Shown: positions 1 through 11,771, counted from the stretch's first letter. The stretch is 64,000 nt of DNA from Purpureocillium takamizusanense (GCF_022605165.1 NC_063076.1:248001-312000); one strand, 5' to 3'. Numbers and translations are program-made. Notes: generated by a model not told the origin, from the letters alone.

Positions 1-161
1 ATCATTTGCTTCATGCCCTTTGCGACGAGTACGTAAGACGATGTGCGCCTCTGCGCTGCCCAAAATGTATATCTCTGCCGTGTAGCCAGCACCCATTCAT
101 GCTCGACCGTGGCATGCAAGACACTTCCTGCGGCTTACAGTAGCCCGGCTGCGGTTCCGTC

Positions 162-672
162 ATGTTGGGCATGCGCGCCGTCGCCCTGCTCTTGCTTTGC
201 GGCGTATGCCTAGCTCACAAAGATGTCCGCATAGGTGTAAGTCACGCCCGCGCCACCACTAAGTTGATAAGTTCCGCGGACTGACGCCATTTCTCGCGTA
301 CGTCTAGTACTGCATGACGCCCGACGACCACCCGGCGGCGGCGGCGACGGCTGGTGGCGCGTTGCCGAGCGCGCCGGCTGCGGTCTCTACGTGCCGATAT
401 GAGAACTCGACCTGTCCCGGGCTCGCAGAGGGCAACGGAGAAGCAATCCTTCAATACGAGCCCGAGATGGCATCCAAGTCGTGCAGCGGCGATTATCCGG
501 TGAGTGCTTCGCTACGACCCGCCGCGATGTTTGCGAGTCCGTCCGTCCGTCGAGGCTGCAGTCGTGCTGCCGTCCGCATACCCCGACCAACATCATCAAC
601 ATGACTCACTCTTGCGAAGGAGGCGGAAACAGACCTCGCATGCTGACGTTTCGTGCGTGTCATAGTGCGTAG
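162..672 (+). CDS. Small secreted cysteine-rich protein candidate, three exons
   Basis: Model: exons 162-236, 308-499 and 562-672, both introns phase 0, giving about 125 residues. The first intron has a perfect GTAAGT donor and TAG acceptor; the second starts GTGAGT and ends CTGCAG. The N-terminus (M-L-G-M-R-A-V-A then a Leu-rich run ending C-L-A) looks like a signal peptide. The mature part has about eight cysteines, including a C-C pair at the start of exon 3, and two Asn-X-Thr/Ser-type sites. Translation could also start at the in-frame ATG at 171. A second acceptor near 618 would give a much shorter tail ending in Cys. No family is recognised; effector-like proteins of fungi share this size and layout, which is inference. 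The left edge of the window may hide upstream control sequence. Confidence 0.5.
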
Positions 673-1442
673 TGAGGGGGGAGCCATGCCTGGTGTACGA
701 AGCCCAGCCGACCGCCAAGTGCTCTCAAGTCAGCGATCGGCTGCTCCGGCAACTGAGGGCGCTCTGAGGATATATATATAGGCCGTCTCCGCCTGGCGAC
801 AGGAGTAGTCGATATTCAAAAATGGTGCCGTCGATTTCGGTCACCTCGCCTGGCCGCCCCTTTTCCCGCCTGTGATTACAATGGGCAGAGTCATGCGCGG
901 AGTGCCCCCTTTCGCAGAGTGCTCAGGACAAGGCTCCCAAGCATGAGGCCGGCTTGCCAGACGATGCTACGGCTGGTGCATGTGCATTGTTGCAGCGGAG
1001 CGCACATGGAGTCTGCGACGATCCAGTGCACCTCGCGATCCGACATGGAGGACGCCCCTTTCCCCCCCGCAAAACCACCCGCGAACCCTCACCCCGGACC
1101 GCCACTTACACGGCAAATTCAGCACCACACACGCACAACTTGTATCCCACAAAGCAGGCATAATCCCGACGTTGACCACGAGGTTTATCCCACGCGCCCG
1201 CCCGCCACCGCCGCCACTCGTCCCGCGCTCGCGCTTTCGAGCAGGCACAAACTCTATACGCCATGGCTGGCCGTCGTCAGTCCGGCCCCTTTTTACCTTT
1301 ACCCAGGCGCAAGCTCACCACGCCGATGCCACAGCATCATGGCATTAGCCACTGTGACGGTAAACAACATTCGCGGCTCGCGCACAACGACAACAGCGAC
1401 GACGCGACCAGTCCGCTGCTGATTGTGGTTGTCTGCGGAGGC

Positions 1443-1449
1443 TATAAAA
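1443..1449 (+). promoter_or_regulatory. TATA box of the gene at 1926
   Basis: TATAAAA lies about 480 bp before the start codon. The long distance is explained by the pyrimidine/CA-rich leader and the predicted leader intron that follow. Confidence 0.45.
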
Positions 1450-1709
1450 GACGGACCGGAGTGCTGCGTCTGCCGCGCACTTACACTCATACACACACAT
1501 CCATACACACGAGGGTGGTGTTGCTCGTCTTCGACAACACACTGCCACGTCAACTTCGTACTCTCCCCATCTTCCTCTCGCTCTCTCTAACACACACACA
1601 CACACTCTCGCGACTAAGCGAGCGCGCACACGATCCCGTGCCGTGGTGCCATCCTCTCGCTCGCGCCGTGGCTCTGTGCCAACAAACAAAGCAGCTCCCA
1701 TCTTTGACT

Positions 1710-1796
1710 GTAAGTCTTGCTTGCTTGCTTACATCCCTCTCCCGCTATCCTTTCCATCCATATGTCTCCCGCCCGCGGCTCCGAACTAACCTCCAG
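1710..1796 (+). other. Predicted 5' leader intron
   Basis: GTAAGT donor at 1710, CTAAC branch site just before the end, CAG acceptor at 1795-1796. It lies wholly upstream of the ATG at 1926, so it would be spliced from the untranslated leader. Confidence 0.45.
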
Positions 1797-1925
1797 ACTC
1801 TCAGGGGCATCAACTCGCCAACGTCACACTCGCCTTTTGGGTTTGACACGTTAGGCTCCGAGCAGCCTCATCGTCCTCCCTGAAAAACGAAAACAAAGAC
1901 TTGTTGGCTTTCATACACAACCATA

Positions 1926-2630
1926 ATGGGTCGCCGCGTTTGCTTCAAAAAAGGGCCCGAGCTCGCCGTCTGTCTCGAGACAGGCGCGCCCGTCGCGCCG
2001 CTCTCCATGCGCCCCGACGCGCGCGCCCTCTTCACCGAGCGCGCCAAGGACAAGGCTGCTTTCGACGCCGCGATGCGGCAGCTCACCAAGCGCTTCGCCC
2101 GCCTGCGGCTGGACGACGGCTCTCCCGACGTGGACATGGTCGATGCCACTGCCGCCGCCGCTGTCGACGCGGAGATGCTCGACGCCGCGCTGCCCCAGGG
2201 AGGCGGTGGTGGTGCGGGCGCTGCTGCGGACGCAGACGAGGACGAGGACGAGGACGAGGACGCGGCCGCTCAGCGACGGGGCGGAATGGTCGTCGATGCC
2301 GAGGCGGCGCGCGAGGACATGATCATTCGGCGGCGCGTGCAGTTGGCCGTGAAGAAGGCGCGCGCGCTCAGCCGAGACTCCATCGCCGACGGGTGCCTCG
2401 ACTTTGCCTTCCATGTCTGCCGCGGCGGCTCGAAGCTGCACCGTAGGCTCCTCGGCTGCTGGGACAAGTACAGGTACAGCACCAAGATCGGGACCTACAA
2501 CGGGGACGAGAGACGGTATGCCGTCGCCGGAGACGAGGCGGCTGTGACCCACTTGGCGTGGTATGCCGAGTACACTACGGCCATGTCGGCGCAACGGGCC
2601 TTTGAGGTACAGGGCGGGGAGTTGAAGTAG
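1926..2630 (+). CDS. Hypothetical protein with acidic run
   Basis: Single exon, 234 residues, starting at ATAATGG. Residues about 85-112 are Gly/Ala-rich then an alternating Asp/Glu run; this linker separates a basic N-terminal part from a C-terminal region (about 125-225) rich in Arg, Cys, Trp and Tyr that looks like a small folded domain. No signal peptide or membrane segment. Codons are strongly C/G-ending, supporting coding. It converges on the gene at 2946-3904, with a G-rich minisatellite starting right after the stop codon. I do not recognise the family and assign no function. Confidence 0.7.
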   Translation: MGRRVCFKKGPELAVCLETGAPVAPLSMRPDARALFTERAKDKAAFDAAMRQLTKRFARLRLDDGSPDVDMVDATAAAAVDAEMLDAALPQGGGGGAGAAADADEDEDEDEDAAAQRRGGMVVDAEAAREDMIIRRRVQLAVKKARALSRDSIADGCLDFAFHVCRGGSKLHRRLLGCWDKYRYSTKIGTYNGDERRYAVAGDEAAVTHLAWYAEYTTAMSAQRAFEVQGGELK

Positions 2631-2783
2631 GGACGGGGTCGAACGGGGGGGACGGGGTCGAACGGGGGGGACGGGGTCGAACGGGGGGGACGGGGTCGAA
2701 CGGGGGGGACGGGGTCGAACGGGGGGGACGGGTCGGATGGGAAGGGCGGGGTCGAACGGGAGGGACGGGGTCGGATGGGGGAC
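2631..2783 (+). repeat. G-rich 19-bp minisatellite
   Basis: About eight tandem copies of a unit containing GGGACGGGGTCGAACGGGG. The first five are perfect and the last three degenerate (GAAC to GGAT changes). It begins immediately after the stop of the upstream gene, so it probably lies in its 3' untranslated region and between two convergent genes. The G-runs could form quadruplexes on the plus strand. Confidence 0.9.
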
Positions 2784-2945
2784 AGGGCTCTGCGCCGGAC
2801 TGGACACGGCAGGGTACTGAACGCACATAACGAAGCATGGTCCGGGGTAACGGTCGGCATCATGATACCCAGCGATGACTTTCGGTTTGGGCAGTGTAAC
2901 ACAGACTCCACTAGCAGAGTCAAGTAGGTCAATTATTGTTAATCA

Positions 2946-3904
2946 TTACTTGTGGCGCCTGCGTAGCCTGGTTTGTTTCTTGACACGGCTGCGCCCTCGA
3001 CGGTCATGGGCCCTGCCGCCGACTTGTAGTCGTGCCACGCCAGGCACAGGGCATGCGTGCCTGTGGTAGCGAACCAAGCTGAGCGTGCTGTCTCCAAGGC
3101 CGCCGATGGGCTGCAGCTCTTCGTCCAGACGAGCGAGCCGCCTTGCCGTATGCTCGGGGACGGCCTCGTCGCCGAGCTCAATAGACGACACCGGGCTCGG
3201 ATGCCCTGCCTCCGGGCTCTGCGTCTCTGGCGACGGCGCCTCAGACCTGTTCTCTCGCGCGGGTGCTGACTCTTGGCTGGACGCGGCGGCGTGCCCGGGC
3301 TGCTGCTGTTGTGGGCGGGAGGCGAGCTGCCGCGCAGTGTCCGCGTCGTACTCCACCACGTCCCAGCTCGAGTCTCCGGACGAGGCGCCCCCTTGCTCCG
3401 ACGCGGCGCCGACTGACTGCGGCCCGTCGCTGCTGCAGGCCCTGCCGCCCATGCCTGGTGGATCGGGGAGTCCAAGCATCCTGAGCTCCCGGCCGCTCTT
3501 GTTCACCATCCATCCTTGCAGGGGAGAGAGAGATGGCGGTTCCGGGCTCGGTTCCGTGGGCAGCAAGGGGCACCCCTCGCCGGGACTCGACGGGCTCTTG
3601 CCATCGACAAAGTGCAGCTCCTGGGGCCTCATGAGCAGCAACGGCGACTTTGCCGGGCCGCTGCTGCTCTGGCGTTTGGGGGGCATAGATGAGACGGAGG
3701 CGACGTGACGTCTGCGGCGGTTAGAGTGTCTTCTCCCAGCGGGCCAGGGGTAAGTGCTCACGGCTGCACAGCGCCAAGGACGTGGGGATCTAGGCTGATG
3801 CTGCTTGCCCGTCGCGGCTTTGTCCCACGTGAGGGCTGGGAGCAGGCGCCGCTGATGCCGCGGAGGTCGTCCATCCCAAAGGACGGCGATTCGGAACGCT
3901 GCAT
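2946..3904 (-). CDS. Ser/Pro-rich hypothetical protein, two exons
   Basis: Model: exon 1 3904-3762 and exon 2 3711-2946, about 302 residues. The intron 3761-3712 has a GTGAGC donor, CTAAC branch site and CGCAG acceptor, and the phase fits (2+1). The protein begins M-Q-R-S-E-S-P-S-F and is mostly low-complexity Ser/Pro/Glu with a poly-Gln stretch; the last 60 residues (L-D-E-E-L-Q-P-I-G-G-L-G) look more structured. Near position 3020 codon bias moves to the adjacent frame, which ends at 2939 with a more natural tail (C-L-A-W-H-D-Y), so the true C-terminus may differ. No family recognised; disorder and basic patches would suit a regulatory nuclear protein, which is a guess. Confidence 0.55.
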
Positions 3905-6114
3905 CGAGGTCGAGAGGCTTGACCGTTTGGGCGCGGGCCGCAGGGGCGGAAGGGCGGGCGGACGAGCAGCAAACTTATAGATAGGGGCGAGGGGACCAGA
4001 ACCACCAGCGGCCGTGGTGTTGGATCCGTTGCAGCGACCCGGCCGTCTGGTACGGAGGATCACATCTGCGTCCCAGGAACCTGGGCGACCCTCGTCCCCT
4101 CCCCTGTCATTCCTCTCTTGCCTCGCTCATCTGTTGAGGGCTGGAGACGGGTTGTCAACTCGGCCGGCATCCAATGGGCTGGTAGCGCGGTTGCCTCGCT
4201 GCAGCCAAGCCATGGCGGCGGAGCGGACGAGACGGGCGGCTGGGGAGCCGTGGGGCGTTACCGTCTGGCTGGGACGGCCGTTGACGAGGTTCGTCTGGTG
4301 TGGCAGGCAGGGGGCCAGGGGCTCAGTCGGGCCCGAAAGGGCTCGGGGCGTGCTTAAGCTCGTGGGACAAGGGCAGAGCCGATGCAGGTGGCCCGATGGC
4401 CGGCGGCATGGATGCGGGCAGCTCGGGTAGGCAGTCGGTGCTTGGTACTATTGTTCGTCGTCCAGACATGCTTCGTGGGTACTGGCTGTCTTTCACATGC
4501 GTCTGCGAGCGGCCCCCTGCCCGGCACGCAGAAACGAATGCAACCCGGACGATGCGGCCCTCGACAGGACGGCGGCGGCTCACGGTCTGGCCGCGAGCCA
4601 CGCGGGGATGACGGGCCAGGATGGTGCACGACGTTTTGGCCGTAAAAGCCTCGTCGAGTTCCTAGGATGGCGGGCAAAGCAAAGCCCGCGAAGGTTGTCG
4701 GGCGTCGGATGAGAGAACAGAAAACCACGCCATGTCAGACGTGTCAGATGCAGATGGTACGCCAGAGAGAAGCATTCGAGGACGGGGGGAAAAAAGCAAA
4801 ACCTCCTTGTTCGTCAGCCTGAGTGGCCTTGATGCCTGGGTGACAGACAGCCTGAATGCGAGACGGCGCCAACACCCTGCAGGGGCGGCGCCGTCGGTGA
4901 CTTGCAGCTGCATGCCGGAGACGACGAGTCGGTCAGTCGGTCTCTGGATGACCCTGCTCGCGGACGGGCTGCGGGGGGCCAGCGAGACGCCCCGGCCGGT
5001 TCGCGGGGCGCCATGGCATGATGTCTGGGGCAGCGCATCCTGCAGAGGGATGCAGGGCTCTCGAGTCTTGGGTCGAGACGGCGTGGATGGCAGCCCGCTG
5101 CTTGTCGGCGCTGCTCCACGACGAGGAGCGGGAGGGGATTTCAGGGGTCATGACGACCTAAAGGAACGTGACGAATCGTCCAACGACCTCGGGCGGGCGA
5201 CGGCCGCGATGGATGGGGTCTCGGACGGCTAGCGAGCGGGCGGGGAGTCGAGGCATGCAACGCGGCTGGTCTATCGTAGGACTCGACTAGATGCTGACAA
5301 GGACGAAGCCGCCAAGTGCCGGCGCCGGTGCGCGGGCCGTCCATCCATGCCGGGCGGGTAGCATAGCATGCGAAATCCGCGGCGCTGAGATCTCGGCTTG
5401 TCCTTGCGGCTGGTTGATGCGGATACTGTGTCGTGTCGTGTCGTGTATGATGGATGCTGAGTTGCTGGCCCTCAGTGACGGGGCACCCACAGGTCGTTTT
5501 CCGGTGGGCGACCACTGCAGCGAGCGGAGCACCAGACACTCACCTGGGCACCGCAACTCACTCACTGACGGGAGGTACGACGGAACCCAGGATAACCTAG
5601 AAGGCACTCGCTCACACGCCGAGGCATCCCTGTCCCGCCGTGTCGTGTCTTCAACCTCGGCGCCGTTTGACAGTAGGCGGTAATCAGAGTACCACAAACC
5701 ACAATCCATGCAATTGAAGGCCAGTGCCGAGAGACCCGATCGCGCGCGGACGGGTGGCCCCCCTTGGACGGCGGCACGCCATGGAGAACAAGCTTTCCAG
5801 GCACACCCGCCGCTGCCGGCCGATGGCGAGCAGCCCGCGGCCGCGGAGAGCCCGGAACGACGTCATCTGCCCTGGGCCGCGATGGCATCCATCTTGAGCA
5901 GCCCGTTCCCCCCAACCTGCTCCTCAAACCCGCGTCGCGACGAGACGAGCAGAGACGAGCAGAGACGACGGATTGATTCATTGATTGATACGCCCGGCAC
6001 CCTGCCTGTCACTGCCACTGCCATTGTCATTGCCAGTTGCCAATCCCGCCGCACCGCGCCCGCCTGTCCCATTCGCGCGTGTGTGCCCAGCGTCGTCGTC
6101 GACGCGCCGCCGCC
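3905..6114. other. Long divergent intergenic region
   Basis: About 2.2 kb between two divergently transcribed genes. Several frames stay open because GC is high, but none has consistent third-position bias, a family resemblance or a sensible splice model. A short run of GTGTC pentamers occurs near 5430. I see no RNA gene. It probably holds both promoters. Confidence 0.5.
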
Positions 6115-7136
6115 ATGGCCTCCAAGGACGAGCTGCCCGACTTTACCCTGAGCGACTATGTCAAGTTCTTCGCCGCCGGCGCGCTGGCCGCCACGTCGAC
6201 ACACGGGGTGAGCTTCACAGCCCCTGAGATGGACCCGAACCCCAACTACACTCACGTTTATGCATACTGATCCCAGTCTCCCAGGCCGCCACGCCCATCG
6301 ACGTCGTCAAGACGCGCATCCAGGTCGACGACGCCATGAAGGGCCTCAACATGGTCAAGGCCGGGCGCACCATCGTCGCCAAGGAGGGCGCGTCGGCGCT
6401 GCTGACGGGCTTCGGCCCCACGGCCGTCGGCTACCTCGTCCAGGGCGGCGCCAAGTTCGCCGGCTACGAGTTCTTCAAGAAGCGCTACATCGGCCTGCTC
6501 GGGGGCCCCGCCGACGCCGTCCCGCACCGCACCGCCGTGTACCTGACGGCCAGCGCCTCGGCCGAGTTCTTCGCCGACATCCTGCTCTGCCCGCTCGAGG
6601 CCACGCGCATCCGCCTCGTCTCGCAGCGCGGCTACGCCTCGGGCCTGACGTCGGGCTTCATGCGCATGGCCCGCCAGGAGGGCCTCCGCGGCTTCTACTC
6701 GGGCTTCGTGCCCCTCCTCTTCAAGCAGGTGCCCTTTGCCGTCGGCCAGTTCTCCGTCCACGAGGCCGTCAACGAGCTCATCTACCGCTCCATGGGCCCC
6801 GAGCGCAAGGCCCGCCTGACCCGCCTCGAGTCCACCGGCGTCGAGCTGACCTCGGGCCTCGCCGCCGGCGCCGCTGCCGCCGTCCTCTCCCACCCGGCCG
6901 ACACCCTGCTCTCCGCCATCAACAAGGGCGCCGGCAACGCCAACGAGTCGGCCACGTACCGCATGTGGCAGCTGGCCCGCGAGTTCGGCCCCCAGCGCCT
7001 GCTGCTGTCGGGCCTGGGCCCGCGACTCGTCATGACCTGCGCCCTCGTCTCGGGCCAGTTTGTCATCTACGCCCAGTGCAAGGCGCTGACGGGAGCCCCG
7101 CCGAGCATAGAGATTCACAAGGAGGCCTCGTTGTGA
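6115..7136 (+). CDS. MIR1: Mitochondrial phosphate carrier (Mir1 type)
   Basis: Inner-membrane carrier that imports phosphate with a proton for ATP synthesis. Exons 6115-6207 and 6285-7136 give 314 residues, the usual length. The 77-nt intron is phase 0. Three carrier repeats are visible: the first signature P-I-D-V-V-K-T-R follows the splice junction, the second is P-L-E-A-T-R-I-R near residue 140, the third P-A-D-T-L-L near 235. The start is chosen because M-A-S-K-D-E-L-P-D-F leads straight into the first helix (Y-V-K-F-F-A-A-G-A-L-A) as in other fungal phosphate carriers; there is no cleavable presequence. The C-terminal Gly-Gly-x-x-P pattern is not evident but length and repeats are complete. 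Confidence 0.92.
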
Positions 7137-7181
7137 TGGCGGCGGCTGAAGCCATCAATGGACGGGTGAATGTCGAATACC

Positions 7182-7218
7182 TAGAGCAGAGCAGAGCAGA
7201 GCAGAGCAGAGCAGAGCA
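7182..7218 (+). repeat. AGAGC pentanucleotide microsatellite
   Basis: About seven copies of AGAGC, about 45 bp after the phosphate carrier stop codon. Confidence 0.9.
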
Positions 7219-8342
7219 GTGCAGTGCGGCGCAAAAGTAGTAGACCCAACGCCGCCCGCCCGCCCGTGCGGCAAGCTCGTCGCGGGCAACGATGCGACAT
7301 CGAATAGACTTGATGCAGCAAACCCCATTGTCATTCTTGGTGTTTGTGTGTGGGCGTGGCTGCCTATTGACGCTGCCTATTGAGCGACATCCACTCCACG
7401 CAAGTTTGCCCTCGGTGCCGTCGAGGAACCGCCCTCGTCGCCAACGGTAGGACCCCGTGCGTCCCGTCTCGGCTACGCATGGGGACCAGCGCAGAATTTT
7501 GCGTCTGCAATGCGCCTCGTAGATGCGGGCGGGCGCGAAAAGGCCAGCTCGGGAGAAGCAGTGGAAGGCGAAAGCATAGGCGGAACCGTCCGCAAAAGAG
7601 GTTGGAGGTCATGGAGCCTGGAACCCACTCGTTCGACGGGTTCCAAGTCGGAGGATTGGGTGATTTTAGGGGAAGGGGACCCCAACCTTTGTCGGGCCCA
7701 GGCTTGGCCCACGTGACATGTAGCGGAACCTGGGCCACCCGCGACCCAAGTGCAGCAAGCGCAGTACCGGCTACTTAGGTTGCCTTGACCTTCCCTCCTT
7801 GGCGGCGGTGCAGCGGGCGTGGGTGGTTCCCCAGTGACACCCACTCCACTGCTATTGACGTCCCCTGTCCACTGAGAGCAGCCGTCGATGTGCCAGCCTG
7901 AGACTGCTCCTGCTGGACCAGCGAAACCGATTCTCGAGGCCACGACGCCTCTCCTCTCGCTCTTCCTCGACGCTCGACTCCCAACTCCGCCCTTTGACTC
8001 CTCCACCCTTGCCTGTCGTGCACCACTCGTCGCTCGCATCGCCGCCGTCCGTCGTTTCCTTCACCCGGCGCGTGTCGTTTCTCGAGATACACTCTGCCGC
8101 TCCTCGGCACGCACGTACGTGGCGCCCAGCGACCCCTGCGCCTACTTGTTCGTGGTGGGCTGCTCGAGAGGCCATCTGTGCTCTCTACCCTCTCCCGCAC
8201 ACGGGGGGCCACGAAACCGGACCTCGGCCGCTCAGCATCCCGGCGTTGACCGCTGCGCCCGTCTTTGCAGTCATCCATGTTTTAGGTTCGATTGCCTGCG
8301 GTCCGCCTCTGCGCATCTCCCGGACCACTCGCCGCCTCTGCC
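7219..8342. other. Intergenic region and KEX2 leader
   Basis: No supported gene. A possible leader intron of the kexin gene runs from a GTACGT donor at 8115 to a CTTTGCAG acceptor at 8270, with a TTGAC branch-like site. Other open frames lack coding bias. Confidence 0.45.
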
Positions 8343-11006
8343 ATGAAGGCCTCTTTTCTTGTCGGCCTCGCGGGCCTGGCCGCCGTGGCCCATGCCGCGC
8401 TCCCTCGAGACTACGACGAGAACGACTACTACGTCCTTCACATCGACCCGAACACGCCCGTCGCCAGCGTCGCCGACCGCCTTGGCCTCGAACACGAGGG
8501 CCAGCTCGGCGAGCTCGTCGACCACCACGTCTTCCGTTCCGCCAAGGCCGATGACGATGTCGTGCGGCGGGAGATCCAACACAGCCGGCGGCGGAAACGC
8601 GACGTTGCCGGGCGAGACGTGCTCGACGGCGTGCTGCTGTCGCAAAAGCAGGCGCTGCGCAAGCGGCTGGAGAAACGGGTCATCCCTCCCGCGCCCCCGG
8701 GCCTCCCCGTGTCGCCTCGTGCGTTCGGCACGCCCGTTGCCGCGGCCGTCCAGCAGCAGTCGAGCCTCATGAAGACGCTCGACATCTCGGACCCCATCTT
8801 CACGGACCAGTGGCACCTCTTCAACACGGTCGAGCTCGGCCACGACCTCAACGTCACCGGGCTGTGGCTCGAGGGCATCACGGGCAAGAACGCCACCGTC
8901 GCCATCGTCGACGACGGAATCGACATGGACAGCCGCGACCTGCGCGACAACTACTTCGCCGAGGGCTCCAAGGACTTCAACGACCCCGACCCGAACCCGA
9001 AAAAAGCCGCCCCGCCCAAGCCGAGACTCTCGGACGACCGGCACGGCACGCGCTGCGCCGGCGAGGTCTCGGCGGTCCGCAACGACGTGTGCGGCGTCGG
9101 CGTCGCCTACGACTCCAAGATTGCCGGCATCCGCATCCTCAGCAAGCCCATCAGCGACGCCGACGAGGCCGACGCCATGATCTACAAGTACCAGAAGAAC
9201 CACATCTACTCGTGCTCGTGGGGCCCCCGCGACGACGGCAGGTCCATGGAGGCCCCCGGCGTCCTCATCCGACGCGCCATGCTGCAGGGCATCCAAAAGG
9301 GCCGCGGCGGCCTCGGCTCCATCTATGTCTTCGCCAGCGGCAACGGCGCCGCGAGCGACGACAACTGCAACTTTGACGGCTACACAAACTCCATCTACAG
9401 CATCACCGTCGGCGCCGTCGACCGCGCCGGCAAGCACCCGTACTACTCGGAGCACTGCTCCGCCAACCTCGTGGTGACGTACAGCAGCGGCAACGGCGAC
9501 TCCATTGTAGGTTCACCTCGGTGCCTCGCGTGTGTGGGGGACTTGAGTATGCTAACCAGGCTGCAGCACACGACAGACGTCGGTGAGAACAAGTGCGCGA
9601 CCGGCCACGGCGGCACGTCGGCGGCCGCCCCGCTCGCCGCGGGCATCTTCGCGCTCGTCTTGCAGGTACGCCCCGACCTGTCGTGGCGCGACCTCCAGTA
9701 CCTGGCCATGGACACGACGAGGCCCGTGGCCGATACCAACGCCGCCTGGCAGAGGACCGCCATCGGCAAGCAGTACAGCCACATCTTTGGGTACGGCAAG
9801 ATCGACTCGTACGCGCTCGTCCAAAAGGCCAAGACGTGGGAAAAGGTCAAGCCGCAGGCCTGGTACTTTTCCCCCTGGCTGCATGTCAAGAAGGCCATCC
9901 CCGAGGGCCGGAACGGGCTCATTGTCGACTTCGAGGTCACCAAGGACATGATCCGCGACGCCAACCTGGCCAGGCTGGAGCACGTCACCGTGACCATGAA
10001 CGTTGAGCATACGCGTCGCGGCGACCTGAGCGTCGACCTCATCAGCCCGGCCAAGGTGGTCAGCCACATCGCCACGGCCCGCAAGGACGACGAGCACGCC
10101 GGGGGCTACAACGACTGGACATTTATGAGTGTCGCGCATTGGTAAGCGGCCCTGGACGACCGGGTCAGACACGCGGGGCTAACGAACGTGACCAGGGGCG
10201 AAACCGGAGTGGGCAAGTGGACGCTGGTCGTGCGCGACACCAAGGAGAACCAGCACAACGGCACCTTTATCGACTGGCACCTGAAGCTGTGGGGAGAGTC
10301 CATCGACGCCGACAAGGCTACCCTGCTCCCCATGCCCAGCGCCGACGACGATGCCGACCACGACAAGATCCTGTCCACCGTCACCCCTCCCGCCGCCACT
10401 GCGACCATCAGCGTGGCGCCCGAGCCCACCCACGAAGATACCGTCACGAAGCCCACGGACCATCCCGAGAGGCCGACCAAACCTGCCGCCAAGCCGTCGC
10501 CCGCCGCCAGCGACGCCCCGCACGCCGAAGCCACCACCTCGGCCGCCTCGTCCTGGATCGACAAGTTCCCCACCTTTGGGGCCTCCAAGACGGCCCAGAT
10601 CTGGATCTACGGCGCGCTCTTCCTCATCGTCGTCTTCTGCATCGGCCTCGGCATCTACCTCTGGGTCGCCCGGCGCCGTCGCCTCCGCAACAGCCCGCGC
10701 GACGACTACGAATTCGAGCTGCTCAACGAGGAGGAGCGCGACGGCCTCAACCCGGAGAAGGCGGCCGCCAAGAAGGGTCGACGCACGCGCGGCGGCGAGC
10801 TCTACGACGCCTTTGCCATGGGCAGCGACGACGATGACGACGACGACGACGAGTTCGACGCGTACCGCGACCGCTCCGCTGAGCGGCTGGCAGGCGTGGA
10901 CGAGGCGGACCGGTACGTCGTGGGCGAGGAGAGCGACGACGAGGCCGGCGGCGTGGACGAGAAGGCGGCCGAGAGGCGGCCGTTGGGCCAAGGCGGCCGT
11001 GAGTGA
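8343..11006 (+). CDS. KEX2: Kexin, Golgi proprotein convertase
   Basis: Type I membrane serine protease of the late Golgi, cleaving secretory precursors after Lys-Arg or Arg-Arg. Exons 8343-9506, 9567-10141 and 10196-11006 give 849 residues. Order: signal peptide (1-18), propeptide with dibasic sites ending near R-L-E-K-R, S8 catalytic domain with Asp190 (I-V-D-D-G-I-D), His234 (R-H-G-T-R-C-A), oxyanion Asn334 (A-S-G-N-G-A) and Ser406 (G-H-G-G-T-S-A-A-A-P), then a P domain (V-A-H-W-G-E-T-G), a Thr/Pro/Ala-rich stalk, one membrane span at about 715-737 followed by R-R-R-R, and an acidic cytosolic tail that should carry Golgi retention signals. The first intron is 60 nt with no stop, so an unspliced reading would insert 20 residues just before the Ser motif. 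Catalytic residues are complete. Confidence 0.95.
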
Positions 11007-11398
11007 GGGACCCAAACAACAGGGAAAGGGAGGGGACTGGAAAGAGAAGGACGGCCTGGGCGGCTTTGCATACAAAGAGAGGCCAGTAGGCAGACAGGCG
11101 GGCTGGCGGGCATGCGGGCCGGCGTTTGCATTATGAATAGATCTTGGTCAATTGTTTCCCGTCTAATGTGCAGTTTCGCTCAGACAAAGTAGAGAAAGGG
11201 GTTGTTTGTGTACAGCCCGTCGTCCCAAACGCCAACGCCCGCGCCTCGGCGAATCTCACGTCGTGATCCTCCCGCTTTTCTCTCGCTCTCGCTAACCGCC
11301 GTCCGTGATGATCGGCCTCCGCCCTGACCTTCGACGACGTGCCCTGGCGCCTCTACCCCTTAGGAAGGGGGGGGGGGTGCTGGCAGGGTCATCGTCGC
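11007..11398. other. Convergent 3' regions of KEX2 and SNX4
   Basis: Both genes end here. It contains a run of 11 or more G at about 11367-11377. Nothing else is visible. Confidence 0.6.
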
Positions 11399-11740
11399 TC
11401 ACGCGGCGGCAGCGAGGCCACCCTCCCGCTCCATCTCCCGGACGTAGCGCTCCCAAATATCGGCGACGTCGCCGTAAAAGGCGACGTGGGCGTCGGCCAG
11501 GCCGCCGAGCTGGGCCTTGAACTCGCAGCGCTTGATGCGCTCAAAGTCGGCCACCTCGCGGACCACCTCGTCGTCGAACATGTCGCTGGTGCGGCGGGCG
11601 CGCTCCACCTCGGTGGTGAGCTCCTCGACGCGCAGCTCGAGCTTGCGGGCGCGCTCGCGGCGGGCCTGCTCGTGGTCGACGCCGCGCACGTCCTCGATCT
11701 TGGAGCGGATGAAGTTGCCGCCCAGGCCGCCGACGAGGCC

Positions 11741-11771
<31 letters not shown>

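Larger units (their letters stand above)
673..1925. other. Intergenic and promoter region with simple repeats
   Basis: No convincing coding frame. It holds an alternating TA run at about 769-781, a TATA box at 1443, CA-rich and CT-rich microsatellites at about 1487-1510 and 1576-1606, and a leader intron before the gene at 1926. Frames that stay open here have poor codon bias and look incidental. Confidence 0.55.

Noticed and set aside
6258..7118. A 286-codon minus-strand frame
   Set aside because: Mirror of the phosphate carrier gene, which has three carrier repeats on the plus strand.
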